From positions 1 to 52,644 of the forward strand of contig CAMEJJ010000022.1 of NCBI GenBank assembly GCA_945919795.1: a stretch of 52,644 nt of DNA. Reading direction: 5' to 3'. Both the position numbers and the translations under genes were made by a program. The stretch is from an uncultured Lachnospiraceae bacterium. GTDB taxonomy: Bacteria > Bacillota > Clostridia > Lachnospirales > Lachnospiraceae. Shown here one piece after another: positions 16,733 through 25,705 of this stretch. Under the pieces are notes generated by a model that made no database searches, was not told the DNA's origin, and saw nothing but the letters and a program-made list of their open reading frames with translations. How positions within the stretch are numbered: the first letter of the stretch is position 1; each line of letters opens with the position of its first letter.

Positions 16733-17716
16733 TTACAATGCCTTATATAATTGATCCGTCTTGGGAGGCTCCAAAAATCTGGTTTCCTCACCATTTGTCA
16801 CAACTCTGTCGTTGCCTTCGGTCACTTTTCCGATTACGGCTGCATGAATACCGGATTCTTCCAGTACTCTTACCAAGTCGTAACCGTTATCCGCGGCTAA
16901 CATCAAGCTCCCAGACGACATCATTTCATATGGATTCACATCAAAATAATTACATATTTCAACCGTAGCCTGCTTAATCGGTATTTTTTTCAAATCAATG
17001 GTCAGTCCAACGCCTGCGCTTTCTGCCATCTCCCAAAGTGCTCCAAATACACCGCCCTCTGTGATATCATGCATTGCGCTCACATTGGACTTTCCGGCGA
17101 TTGCAGCCTCTTTTATAATAGAAAGATACTGACTGTATCCCTTCGCTTCCTCAATTAAAAATGCAGGAAATTTTTGTAACAGTTCTTCTTCTTTTTCTTT
17201 CGCCAGTATTGCGGTTCCTTCGAGTGCCGCCCACTTGGTAATTACGATATCCTGTCCGGGCTTTGCTCCTTTGGTCGGAAGCATCCGGTCTTTTTTTACT
17301 TTTCCAATTCCGGTAATCGATAATACCGGACGATTTACCGCATCCGTTACTTCGGTATGTCCACCGACAACCTGTATATTTAATTCCTGACAGCAGATTT
17401 CAATTTCCTGCATGAGTTCCCGAATTTTTATTTCCCGAATACGTGGCGGAAGTAATGCGCATACCAATACGCCAATAACCTCTGCTCCACTTGAAGCAAT
17501 GTCATTGGCTGAAATCATAACGGCCCATCTTCCCATTTCTTTTGTGGTTCCGGTAATCGGATCTGTGGATAAGACCATAACCTCATCCGGTTGCAGCCCG
17601 ATGATGGCACAATCTTCACCAACACCGGCGCCGACCAAAACTTCGGGGCGTTTTGTTTTAATTTGTTTTAAGATAGAACGTTTTAAAACGTTCTCAGGTA
17701 CTTTGCCGATTTCCAT
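16733..17716 (-). CDS. AIR synthase-related (HypE/ThiL-like) protein
   Basis: 327 residues with the two halves of the PurM/HypE superfamily: the N-terminal ATP-binding half has GEDCAII, STDPITG and ISANDIASSGAEV; the C-terminal half has SAMHDITEGGVFGAL and MMSSGSLMLAA. It lacks the C-terminal cysteine (PRxC) that carries the carbamoyl group in true HypE, and no hyp or thiamin genes are nearby, so neither function should be assigned. It is a conserved Firmicute protein of unknown reaction, presumably using ATP. It starts 14 nt after the VanW gene. Confidence 0.88.
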   Translation of the reverse strand: MEIGKVPENVLKRSILKQIKTKRPEVLVGAGVGEDCAIIGLQPDEVMVLSTDPITGTTKEMGRWAVMISANDIASSGAEVIGVLVCALLPPRIREIKIRELMQEIEICCQELNIQVVGGHTEVTDAVNRPVLSITGIGKVKKDRMLPTKGAKPGQDIVITKWAALEGTAILAKEKEEELLQKFPAFLIEEAKGYSQYLSIIKEAAIAGKSNVSAMHDITEGGVFGALWEMAESAGVGLTIDLKKIPIKQATVEICNYFDVNPYEMMSSGSLMLAADNGYDLVRVLEESGIHAAVIGKVTEGNDRVVTNGEETRFLEPPKTDQLYKAL

Positions 17717-17730
17717 AGTTTATTCCCTGC

Positions 17731-19320
17731 CTACTGTTGAGCCGCTGCCGCATCTGCTGCTGCCTGTGCCGCCGCTGCCTCTGCCGCCTGCTGAGCCTCA
17801 AGAGCTGCCGCTGCTTCCGCTGCCTGTTGAGCCGCCTGTTGTGCCGCTATGGCATTGGCATCCGGTGTAGCCGAAGCCGCTGCCGCACCGCCTGCTATTA
17901 CTGCCCGACACGCATCAATACTCTGCGATGCAATCGCCGCATTGATAGCCGCGGAAAGATTGGGATCTGACGTTGCTGTTCCGACTGCTGCCGTTCTGGG
18001 AACCGCCGCATAGGAGCTCTCATTTACGATTTCACGGCTTTCCTCTTTGCCATCAACCGTTACAACTTTCCACAATCTGGCTTTATATCCCACATGTGCA
18101 CTCTGCACACTGATATATCCGACACCATGACCGCTGTCCGCAACAACCTTTTCACCTTGCGGTACAGTCCTTGATAATACTTCACTTTCATAAGTCACTT
18201 TGCGGTTTTTGGGACGTGTTTCCACACCGTATATATTAAAAGTAATCTTTTTATCTTTGGTATATCCTTCAATATAAATCGGATAATCCGTACTGTTTAC
18301 AAATTTTAAATCCTTGGTAGTTCCGGAAATTGCTGCATCGGCAGAGGGATCAACATAAGTTACAATCATGGAATGATTAGAACGGTCTTTTACCGTAAGC
18401 TCCGCACGCAATACCGCATTATACAATGTCGTCGATACCTGACAGATACCGCCACCCAGAGATTCAACAACCAAACCGTTTAAATAAGAACCCGCCATAT
18501 AATATCCATTATCAGCAGTAAAAGGACTGACTGCCTCATATACGGAAAAAGTGTCTCCCGGGTAAAGCAGAGAACCATTAATCAGGCTGCATCCGTTTGC
18601 CACATTTCCGGACCGGTTGGAACCGGACGTAGAATAATCTGTGGTAAAGCTTCCCAAAAGATCCTTTACCTTTGCAAGCTCTTCTTCCAAACCACGGGGC
18701 TCATCGGTATCCACTACCAAATCTATAGAAGCATCCTGACCATCCCAGCTGTCTGATACAAAAGAAACAATAGAATCTGCGGAAGCCTCTTCATCAATCA
18801 CAACTCCCACCTGACCCGGGACAATGACGAATTCTCCATCTTCCCTTGTCAATGTTGCATCCTTGGCCGAAACGTTATATTTTTTACATTTATCAGAAAT
18901 AATCTTTAATGCAGCATCTTTTTCTACTTCATATTCCATAGGTAAAACCAGATTCTCGTGCTCTAAATCCTTTTTTACCTTATATCTGGCAACAAGGTTG
19001 CCACCTTTTGCAACCTTTACGGCATCTTGCACAATCTCTGTATTGACCCAGCTAATCTCAAGATCATTCATGGATATTACAACCGAATTATTATTCATAG
19101 CATTCAGTGTTAATTGCTTTTCACCGATTGTATCCATATATTCCGTCACTTTCTGCGTTGCCTCTGAAGCTGTCAGCCCGGAAACATCTACATCACCGAT
19201 GTAAATACCGGTCTCGATGACATCCTCATCTAACTCTTTTGCGGACACGGAAAAATCTGTATGCAGAAAAAGCAGTGTAAAGGCTGCCGTTAAACAAATA
19301 GTATTTAAAAATTTTTTCAT
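17731..19320 (-). CDS. Exported VanW-family protein with Ala/Gln-rich tail
   Basis: 529 residues. It has an N-terminal signal peptide (~1-27), two peptidoglycan-binding_4-type repeats (~60-215), then the VanW domain (~235-370) with GCSLINGSLLYPGDTFSV and LGGGICQVSTTLYNA, and a G5-like region (~385-435). The last ~50 residues are a low-complexity Ala/Gln/Glu tract, probably a helical or wall-spanning tail. The role is likely at the cell wall; VanW's biochemical function is unknown. The ribosome site is GGAG 7 nt before the ATG. The AIR-synthase-like gene follows. Confidence 0.9.
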   Translation of the reverse strand: MKKFLNTICLTAAFTLLFLHTDFSVSAKELDEDVIETGIYIGDVDVSGLTASEATQKVTEYMDTIGEKQLTLNAMNNNSVVISMNDLEISWVNTEIVQDAVKVAKGGNLVARYKVKKDLEHENLVLPMEYEVEKDAALKIISDKCKKYNVSAKDATLTREDGEFVIVPGQVGVVIDEEASADSIVSFVSDSWDGQDASIDLVVDTDEPRGLEEELAKVKDLLGSFTTDYSTSGSNRSGNVANGCSLINGSLLYPGDTFSVYEAVSPFTADNGYYMAGSYLNGLVVESLGGGICQVSTTLYNAVLRAELTVKDRSNHSMIVTYVDPSADAAISGTTKDLKFVNSTDYPIYIEGYTKDKKITFNIYGVETRPKNRKVTYESEVLSRTVPQGEKVVADSGHGVGYISVQSAHVGYKARLWKVVTVDGKEESREIVNESSYAAVPRTAAVGTATSDPNLSAAINAAIASQSIDACRAVIAGGAAAASATPDANAIAAQQAAQQAAEAAAALEAQQAAEAAAAQAAADAAAAQQ

Positions 19321-19381
19321 AATTTACTCCATGTGTTATAATAGCTTTGAGTGATTTCACAACTACTAATACTGCTGCCGA

Positions 19382-19483
19382 TTAGATTCCTGCAACTGAC
19401 AATACCAAAGGCAGTACCATGGCAAGAATCAGGATCACGATAATGATGACAGAAATAATCTGTTTTCCTTTTTTATTAAACAT
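19382..19483 (-). CDS. 33-residue membrane microprotein (DUF4044-like)
   Basis: The reading frame begins MFNKKGKQ and continues with a single hydrophobic helix (IISVIIIV...LPLVLS), ending in VAGI. The ribosome site GAGGTG lies 5 nt before the ATG. Very short proteins of this pattern, Met-x-Asn-Lys-Lys then one TM helix, are conserved across Lachnospiraceae next to such genes (DUF4044, often misnamed synaptobrevin-like). It precedes the VanW gene by 61 nt in the same direction and is divergent from the TPR-like gene. Function unknown; membrane location is inferred. Confidence 0.82.
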   Translation of the reverse strand: MFNKKGKQIISVIIIVILILAMVLPLVLSVAGI

Positions 19484-19519
19484 AAAATCACCTCTTCTTA
19501 CGAAAGGATATTATAAACG

Positions 19520-20128
19520 ATGTTCCCTTTTTTGGCAACTATCGTGTTCGTTATCTGGCTGACTTACGAGCTGAAAAAACACGACCGAATCAATACAAAA
19601 GCATATGAGGATTTTTGGGAAAAAGAGCGGGAGGCAAACCTTGTCAGGAAAAAATCATTAGATAACCTTTCCTACATCAAAGTGCCTCTGGAATATATTC
19701 CCAAAAGCCTTTTATCCGAGGATCCCGTCGTAAGCGACTGCATAAGTATCCTGGAACATCTTTCCGAAAGAAAAATCGTCAACCTGACCGGCTATACCAA
19801 TACGGATTTAAAATCGGAATATGGTGCACCCAATCTTAACATCTTAATGGAATACGACGAAAACTACACTCTTTATGCCCGCACTATGAACAAGTTAGCT
19901 CACGCTTACTATGATGCAGGGTATGAAAGTAATGCCCGCATTTTGTTAGAACGCTGCATCGAAAGCAATACGGATATCAAGGCCACCTATCTCCTTCTGG
20001 CTCAAATCTATAAAAAACACCAAGAAACGGAAAAAATCGATAAACTGATGGAAACAGCCAAAAATCTTCCATCCGTTTCCCAAAAACCCATTATACACGC
20101 CTTGGAGGAATACGTCCGTATTGACTGA
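19520..20128 (+). CDS. Membrane-anchored helical-repeat (TPR-like) protein
   Basis: 202 residues. A hydrophobic N-terminal segment (~1-15) is followed by a charged helix and, from ~115 to 195, two or three TPR-like helical pairs (NKLAHAYYDAGYESNARILLERC, ATYLLLAQIYKKHQ). No catalytic motif; probably a scaffold or interaction protein. Only 36 bp separates its start from that of the divergent microprotein, so its promoter probably lies inside that gene. Its last 38 bases overlap the 3' end of the convergent exonuclease gene. Confidence 0.8.
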   Translation: MFPFLATIVFVIWLTYELKKHDRINTKAYEDFWEKEREANLVRKKSLDNLSYIKVPLEYIPKSLLSEDPVVSDCISILEHLSERKIVNLTGYTNTDLKSEYGAPNLNILMEYDENYTLYARTMNKLAHAYYDAGYESNARILLERCIESNTDIKATYLLLAQIYKKHQETEKIDKLMETAKNLPSVSQKPIIHALEEYVRID

Positions 20129-20834
20129 TTAAATAATCGAGATACCGGCTGGCTTCATTTCTGCTTAATGTATTAATATCATATGCGCTTTCCACATGAT
20201 AATAGGACAAAAACCTGTTGATTTGTTCCTTTTGTTTCGGCTGAATGGGACCTTCTTTTTTTACCTGATAAATTAACATGGATGGTTCAAACAGCTTATT
20301 TGCATCCTCTGTCTCTCCAAATTTCTGAAACAAAATCTTATATAGTTCATACGTGGCCTCCACATCAGACATCGCACGATGTGGGGTATGCCGGATTTCA
20401 AAATGCTTACATAAAAACGGAAGCGACCGACTTTCCAGATCCGCTAAGTATTTTCTGGAAATTGCCAGTGTATCAATCCCTGTTCTTTCAAATGTATTTC
20501 CGGCATTCACAGCAGCTCTTTTTAAAAACGAAAAATCAAACAGAATGCTGTGCCCCAGTAAACAGCCCGTTGTTTCAAATTTGATAAAGTCTCCAATGAC
20601 ATCTCCGATATAAGGAGCCTTTTTTAAATCTTCATCACATAGACCTGTTAATGTAACAATGCGTTCCTCTAACATTCTCCCCGGATTGACCAGCGTATGA
20701 AAGGTATCTGTGATGTTACCATTTTCTATCCTCATTGCTGCAATTTCCGTAATTTTATCTTTTTGGGGATCCAGTCCGGTTGTCTCAATATCAACGACCG
20801 TGAACTTTTCATACTCTTTTCTCATATTTTCCAC
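20091..20834 (-). CDS. DnaQ-like 3'-5' exonuclease (DEDD family)
   Basis: 247 residues from a GTG at 20834; an ATG nine bases further in (20825) is an alternative, and neither has a strong ribosome site. Exo I is VVDIETTGLDPQ (D, E), Exo II LLGHSILFDFSFL, Exo III HRAMSDVEATYEL, giving the four acidic residues and the His of the DEDDh class, similar to the PolC exonuclease domain and DNA polymerase III epsilon. It probably proofreads or trims DNA ends. The C-terminal ~60 residues are a small extra module. It converges on, and overlaps by 38 bp, the TPR-like gene. Confidence 0.9.
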   Translation of the reverse strand: MENMRKEYEKFTVVDIETTGLDPQKDKITEIAAMRIENGNITDTFHTLVNPGRMLEERIVTLTGLCDEDLKKAPYIGDVIGDFIKFETTGCLLGHSILFDFSFLKRAAVNAGNTFERTGIDTLAISRKYLADLESRSLPFLCKHFEIRHTPHRAMSDVEATYELYKILFQKFGETEDANKLFEPSMLIYQVKKEGPIQPKQKEQINRFLSYYHVESAYDINTLSRNEASRYLDYLISQYGRIPPRRV

Positions 20835-20968
20835 GATTTACTAATTTCATTTTTATATTTTTCAGCTATCTGCATTTTAGATAATTACATTTCCGCGATT
20901 TGTATTTCATCTATTTGCGACAATTATTGTATTTCTAATTCACCAATTTTACCATCGTCTTTTTACTT

Positions 20969-21625
20969 TCAGTTTTTCTTCAAACGCTTTTTCTTGTTCT
21001 GTTCCTTATAATAGCTGCAATACTCTGTCAAAAAACATTCTTCACATTTCGGACTTCTGGCAAAACAGATCTGCCTTCCAAATGTAATAATCTGAATATT
21101 ATATAAAATCCAATGATCCTTGGGCAAAACCTTCATCAGATCATATTCGATTTTTTCCGGATCATCTTCCTTCGTAAATCCGAGCTTTTTTGAGATGCGT
21201 TTTACATGCGTGTCTACAACAACGCTCGGTTCATGAAAAATATTGCCACGAATCACATTGGCTGTTTTTCTGCCAACACCCGCAAGAGAGGTCAAATCTT
21301 CCAGGCTTTCGGGAACCTCTCCGTCAAACTTTTCTACCAGATCTTTGCAACAGGCAATGATGTTTTTTGCTTTATTATGATAAAAACCGGTGGACTTAAT
21401 ATCCTGCTCCAGTTCTTTTAAATCTGCATTCGCAAAATCTGCGGGACAGGTGTACTTTTGGAACAAATCTTTTGTAACGATATTCACACGGGCATCCGTA
21501 CATTGTGCGCTCAAAATCGTCGCAATCAAAAGCTGCCATGGACTGTCATGGTCTAAATAACATTTATACTCCGTTGTATACACTTCGTCCAGTTTGTCTA
21601 AAATCTCTTTTGTTCTTTTTGTCAT
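20969..21625 (-). CDS. nth: Endonuclease III
   Basis: 218 residues. The helix-hairpin-helix LTSLAGVGRKTANVI contains the catalytic Lys, and VVVDTHVKR holds the catalytic Asp. The 4Fe-4S cluster cysteines at the C-terminus follow C-x6-C-x2-C-x5-C. It removes oxidised pyrimidines and nicks at abasic sites in base-excision repair. Starts from an ATG with a weak GGTGA ribosome site. The exonuclease gene lies downstream after ~135 bp. Confidence 0.96.
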   Translation of the reverse strand: MTKRTKEILDKLDEVYTTEYKCYLDHDSPWQLLIATILSAQCTDARVNIVTKDLFQKYTCPADFANADLKELEQDIKSTGFYHNKAKNIIACCKDLVEKFDGEVPESLEDLTSLAGVGRKTANVIRGNIFHEPSVVVDTHVKRISKKLGFTKEDDPEKIEYDLMKVLPKDHWILYNIQIITFGRQICFARSPKCEECFLTEYCSYYKEQNKKKRLKKN

Positions 21626-21755
21626 GTTATCACCTTTTCATTCTGTAATTTTTTCTGTCATTCTCTTGACTGCCATTTTCTGACTGTTTTCATCTGTTAT
21701 TTCATCTATCGTTTTTATTGTTATTACGTTAAAATCTCAACAATTTTATTTGGAA

Positions 21756-23591
21756 TTATAAGCTTGCTTTTTTTGCATCATAATCTTGCAAGATTTCCTC
21801 TTCGGATAATAACTGTATTTTTGCATCATATGTCAATGGATTTCGCTCCATATAATCATAAAGTACAAATATCCGTTTCTCCCTTTTCCGGTAGGTCGGA
21901 TTGTCTCCGAAAATATCATATGCAAAGGGTTCCATGTGAGTCATCCGCACCATACTTCTGGCATCATATTCTTCATAGTTTTTGAGAATATGGCAACCTG
22001 TCTCCCTCCGCTTTACTTCCATACGGTAAAAATAATTGATCACTTCTTTGTCTGCAGACAAATCTGCAGAAAATTCAGGTCTGCTCTTGGCATTTTCCCG
22101 CAAATATACATCCATGGTCAAAAGTTCCTTCACCAATTCCGGATCACAGGCAGATACCTCACCGGCAAATTCCAAAAGCACATGGTAGCGGTGCATTCTG
22201 GATGGTGTATTTATGAAATAATGTTTCTTTTCATAAAAATCAGCCAGAGCCTCATAGAGAGCAAAAGGTGTTTCAAAAAACTGCTCCAGATAGGGAATGG
22301 TATAGGTAAACTGATTACTGTTATAGTAAATTTCGACCATTTCTTCAATCTGTTTTAGCTGACAAATCTGCTCATAAGAAATCCAATTCGTGCATAGCAC
22401 CTCATACGGTGGCTGCGATGTATAACAAAGCCCATACTCTTTTTCCATTTTCTTCATATGGGAACCGCTCAAAACCTTTAAAAATCCAAGTTGTAATTGT
22501 TCGGGATGCATCCGGTATACATCCGAAAAGGATTGCTGAAAACTTTCATAGTCTTCATATGGCAGTCCCGCAATTAAATCCAGATGTAGATGGATATTGT
22601 TTCCCCGGTGAAGTCTTGCAACAATCGTTCTCAATTTTTCAACATCCATGATACGTCTGATTTCCTGAAGAGTCTTTTCATTGGTAGTCTGTACACCAAT
22701 TTCCATCTGTACGGCACCGGGTCTTAATGTATTCAAAAGGCACAGTTCTTCTTCATTTAATAAATCCGCAGCTATTTCAAAATGAAAATTTGTTATTCCG
22801 TTATCATGATCTTTGATATATTGCCATATTTCCATGGCATGCCGGTGATTGCAGTTAAATGTCCGGTCAATAAATTTCACCTGTGGCACTTTGCTATCCA
22901 GAAAAAACTGCAATTCCTTTTTTACCATTTCCATGTCCCGGAGCCTTACCTTCTTGTCAATGGAAGACAGGCAGTAGCTGCAACGAAACGGACATCCGCG
23001 TGACGTTTCATAGTAAATGATTTTATGTTCAAAAGGTTTTAAGTCATGATACAAAAAAGGGATTGTACTTAAGTCCGTCAGTTCTCTATCTTCCGTTTTA
23101 TACAATTCCGATCCATCTCGAAAATGCAGACCTTTAATCTCATTTAATGCCGCAACATCATTTACAAAAGCATTTCCACATTGCTGATACAACTCGCGAT
23201 AATACTCACATACCTCTAAAAAAGTCTGTTCGCCTTCTCCTAGCATAATTCCGGTTAGCTCAGGATAACTATCAAGAACTTCTTCTGCGCGGTATGATAC
23301 TTCGGGTCCTCCCAGCCAGATAGGAACCCCCGGCATTATTTTTTTAATCTCTCTGACTAAACTAAAGACCATGGACACATTCCAAATATAAACCGAAAAA
23401 CCCAAGACGTCCGGCTTTTGTTTATAAATTGCACTTAGAATTTCATCCATTCGCTGATTGATGGTGTATTCTGCCAAAGAAATGTGTTCTTTTAATTCGG
23501 GCTGATAATGTATTGCATACGAATAAAGGCTGAATAATGCCGGATTAGTATGAATATATTTTGAGTTAACCGCAATTAACAAAAATTTCAT
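21756..23591 (-). CDS. B12-binding-domain radical SAM protein (DUF4080 type)
   Basis: 611 residues from ATG 23591, picked because the product then opens with MKFLLIAVNSKYIHTN, the usual family start; a longer frame adds 14 unlikely residues. An N-terminal cobalamin-binding-like domain (~1-150, IWLGGPEVSY) precedes a radical SAM core with TSRGCPFRCSYC (C-x3-C-x2-C), MEIGVQTTNEKT and LDLIAGLPYE. The C-terminus is a DUF4080-like module. The reaction is unknown; such proteins are usually methyl- or alkyl-transferring. The N-terminal domain lacks an obvious cobalamin DxHxxG motif. It is divergent from the HD-GYP gene. Confidence 0.88.
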   Translation of the reverse strand: MKFLLIAVNSKYIHTNPALFSLYSYAIHYQPELKEHISLAEYTINQRMDEILSAIYKQKPDVLGFSVYIWNVSMVFSLVREIKKIMPGVPIWLGGPEVSYRAEEVLDSYPELTGIMLGEGEQTFLEVCEYYRELYQQCGNAFVNDVAALNEIKGLHFRDGSELYKTEDRELTDLSTIPFLYHDLKPFEHKIIYYETSRGCPFRCSYCLSSIDKKVRLRDMEMVKKELQFFLDSKVPQVKFIDRTFNCNHRHAMEIWQYIKDHDNGITNFHFEIAADLLNEEELCLLNTLRPGAVQMEIGVQTTNEKTLQEIRRIMDVEKLRTIVARLHRGNNIHLHLDLIAGLPYEDYESFQQSFSDVYRMHPEQLQLGFLKVLSGSHMKKMEKEYGLCYTSQPPYEVLCTNWISYEQICQLKQIEEMVEIYYNSNQFTYTIPYLEQFFETPFALYEALADFYEKKHYFINTPSRMHRYHVLLEFAGEVSACDPELVKELLTMDVYLRENAKSRPEFSADLSADKEVINYFYRMEVKRRETGCHILKNYEEYDARSMVRMTHMEPFAYDIFGDNPTYRKREKRIFVLYDYMERNPLTYDAKIQLLSEEEILQDYDAKKASL

Positions 23592-23671
23592 ATATCTTAA
23601 GTTCCTTTTCGCAATCAATAAAGCAGTTATCATTTTATAATATCATAAAGTTAGGGTCAAAAGGTAATTTA

Positions 23672-23708
23672 TTCCCTCAAGATCACATAATTTTTCCCTC
23701 AAGATCAC
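23672..23708. repeat. Two perfect 15-bp direct repeats, 22 bp apart
   Basis: TTCCCTCAAGATCAC occurs at 23672-23686 and 23694-23708, in the divergent region between the radical SAM and HD-GYP genes. The 22-bp period puts both copies on one face of the helix, 40 bp upstream of the HD-GYP -35 box, where an activator would bind. Confidence 0.75.
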
Positions 23709-23747
23709 TTTTTTCAAACGATACCGCATGATTCCCTTGGAAACTGA

Positions 23748-23777
23748 TTGACTCTTATTATGCGGGCAAATTATAAT
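23748..23777 (+). promoter_or_regulatory. Promoter of the HD-GYP gene
   Basis: -35 TTGACT (23748-23753), 18-bp spacer, -10 TATAAT (23772-23777). This leaves a 5' leader of about 215 nt before the start codon at 23999. Confidence 0.75.
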
Positions 23778-23784
23778 AATGATA

Positions 23785-23998
23785 GCACAAAGTGCGTAGC
23801 AATCCGTTGGTATCACGGGGTCAAAATACCTTTTGATCCCAACATCATATTATTTACCATATGGGCAATTGATTTGCTAAAAGGAAAAACAAACAAAGAG
23901 ATATAGAAATCAGTGAGCTGCAAACCGCAATTCATGAATTGCAGCTTCGGAAGAAAAATGAAAAGAGTATAAATTGATATAGAAATGGGGGAATTTCT
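23785..23998 (+). other. Structured 5' leader of the HD-GYP gene
   Basis: Around 215 nt with several hairpins. GGGTCAAAA pairs with TTTTGATCCC (23818-23840). AGCTGCAA pairs with TTGCAGCT (23916-23946), which competes with an internal perfect 16-bp palindrome at 23927-23942, so the two folds exclude one another. No U-run follows. It does not match c-di-GMP riboswitch classes I or II by eye. The ribosome site GGGGGAA is 6 nt before the ATG. Confidence 0.5.
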
Positions 23999-25078
23999 AT
24001 GAAAAAGGTATTGCTTTCTGACCTAAAAAACGGAATGATTACAGCGGAAGATGTCTATTCCTTAGATGGTCAGTTGGTTGTTCCAAAGGGGATTGCACTA
24101 ACAGAAAACTTAATTGCCAGAATTTTTTCTTTTGATATTTTTTCCATTCGGGTGGAAGACGTCGTTTTAACATCCAATCTGAATGTACTTGACGGTGCAG
24201 AGATATCATATGCCCAAAAAGTAAAATCTTCTCCCGAATTTGCCGCATTTCAGGAAGATTTTAGAGAAAATGTCGAAAAATTGGAATTTGCATTTAATTC
24301 TTTGATTGAAAAAAATTCGGAATTTGATCCAAGTGTGATTTTGGAAGACACTCTTAAGATGATCAGTCACCGTTCTTCTCCTACCGGCATTATGGATTTG
24401 ATGCTCAACATGCAGGAGTATGATGATTGTACCTATGCACACTCTCTAAATGTAGCAATGATTTGCAATATTTTTGCAAGCTGGCTCCACTTTACTCCCG
24501 AAGAAAGAGAACTGGCAACTGCCTGCGGTTTATTTCATGATGTCGGTAAATTAAAAATTCCTCGTGAAATTATTCAAAAACCGGGTAAATTAACTCCTGC
24601 AGAATTTCGTACTGTCAAAACCCATCCACTTCATTCATATAAAATGATTTCTCAATTTCAGCTATCGGATGAAGTTAAAAATGCCGCATTGATGCATCAC
24701 GAAAAATGCGATGGTTCCGGTTATCCCTATGGTTTTACTTCTGACAAAATTACACGTTTTGCCAAATTAGTAGCCATTGCTGATGTTTATGAAGCTATGA
24801 CCAGTAATCGTTCATATCGTGACGCTTTATGTCCGTTTCGTGTAATTACTCATTTTGAAAATGACGGTTTGCTCAAATATGACCCCGGCTTTTTATTAAC
24901 TTTTTTGGAAAATGTCGTTAATACTTTTTTAAATCAAAAAGTACGATTAAGCAATGGATTAGAAGGAAATATCATCTATATCAATCCGATTGCCCTATCC
25001 AAACCCACCGTCCAGATCGGTGAAAAATTCATTGATTTAAAGTTGTTGGATGATATTGAAATTGTTGCGATCATTTAA
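23999..25078 (+). CDS. HD-GYP c-di-GMP phosphodiesterase
   Basis: 359 residues. A ~60-residue N-terminal domain (MKKVLLSDLKNGMITAEDV) and a helical linker lead into the HD-GYP domain (~145-310). HDVGKLKIP contains the HD pair, HPLHSYKMI and ALMHHEKCDGSGYP the HH and GYP motifs, and ADVYEAMTSNRSYR the last metal ligand region. All residues needed for a metal centre that cleaves c-di-GMP are present. A small C-terminal domain (~310-358) resembles PilZ-like or DUF-type tails. It opposes the GGDEF cyclase at 28-30 kb. A terminator follows. Confidence 0.94.
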   Translation: MKKVLLSDLKNGMITAEDVYSLDGQLVVPKGIALTENLIARIFSFDIFSIRVEDVVLTSNLNVLDGAEISYAQKVKSSPEFAAFQEDFRENVEKLEFAFNSLIEKNSEFDPSVILEDTLKMISHRSSPTGIMDLMLNMQEYDDCTYAHSLNVAMICNIFASWLHFTPEERELATACGLFHDVGKLKIPREIIQKPGKLTPAEFRTVKTHPLHSYKMISQFQLSDEVKNAALMHHEKCDGSGYPYGFTSDKITRFAKLVAIADVYEAMTSNRSYRDALCPFRVITHFENDGLLKYDPGFLLTFLENVVNTFLNQKVRLSNGLEGNIIYINPIALSKPTVQIGEKFIDLKLLDDIEIVAII

Positions 25079-25118
25079 TTCAAGAACTACTAACTTACAA
25101 TAGTTTTAAGATTTCATT

Positions 25119-25162
25119 AAGCTTTTGCAGAATAATTTTAATATATCTGCAAAAGCTTTTTA
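25119..25162 (+). terminator. Terminator after the HD-GYP gene
   Basis: Perfect 13-bp stem AAGCTTTTGCAGA (25119-25131) with TCTGCAAAAGCTT (25146-25158), a 14-nt loop and a following T-run. Confidence 0.9.
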
Positions 25163-25234
25163 ATATGCGTATGCAACGTTGATTCTGTATTTATTATCCG
25201 ATATAATATCTACATTGGTAACAAGGAGAATTCT

Positions 25235-25705
25235 ATGAATCTGCAAAAAAAGAGTTTCAACGAGGAAGAACGGAAAATCTTTTTCTCTGTATTGAAAGAA
25301 ATTTCCAAAAATTCTCGCTTTCATGAATGTAATAAATTTATACAACACGGCAATACAACTGTCAAACGACATTGTATCCGCGTAGCCGCAACCGCCTATT
25401 ATATTGCATTAAAGACAGGCATCAAGGTAAACGAAAGGGAATTGATTCGTGGCGCTTTACTCCATGATTATTTTTTATATGACTGGCATGAAAAACTATT
25501 GCGAAATCAAATCCATGGATTTACACATCCCAAAACGGCTTTGCAGGAAGCACTAAAAGATTTCACCCTCTCAAAACGTGAAGAAAATATGATTTTGCAT
25601 CATATGTTTCCGTTAACTCCTTGTCCTCCGAAATATAGGGAAGGCTGGATTCTCTGCCTCGCTGATAAAATCTGCGCAACCAGAGAAACCATAAATCGAA
25701 GATGA
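25235..25705 (+). CDS. HD domain protein
   Basis: 156 residues. The HD-type helices are recognisable: VKRHCIRVAATAYYIAL gives the first His, then RGALLHDYFLYDWH gives the HD pair, followed by HGFTHPKTALQEA and MILHHMFPLTPCPP. This is the pattern of small metal-dependent phosphohydrolases (nucleotide or phosphodiester substrates). The substrate is unknown. The stop overlaps the start of the next gene by 4 bp (ATGA), so the two are translated together. Ribosome site AGGAG. Confidence 0.85.
   Translation: MNLQKKSFNEEERKIFFSVLKEISKNSRFHECNKFIQHGNTTVKRHCIRVAATAYYIALKTGIKVNERELIRGALLHDYFLYDWHEKLLRNQIHGFTHPKTALQEALKDFTLSKREENMILHHMFPLTPCPPKYREGWILCLADKICATRETINRR

Noticed and set aside
16733-17716. 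Naming the AIR-synthase-like gene hypE
   Set aside because: The C-terminal carbamoyl-carrying cysteine and any hydrogenase-maturation neighbours are missing.
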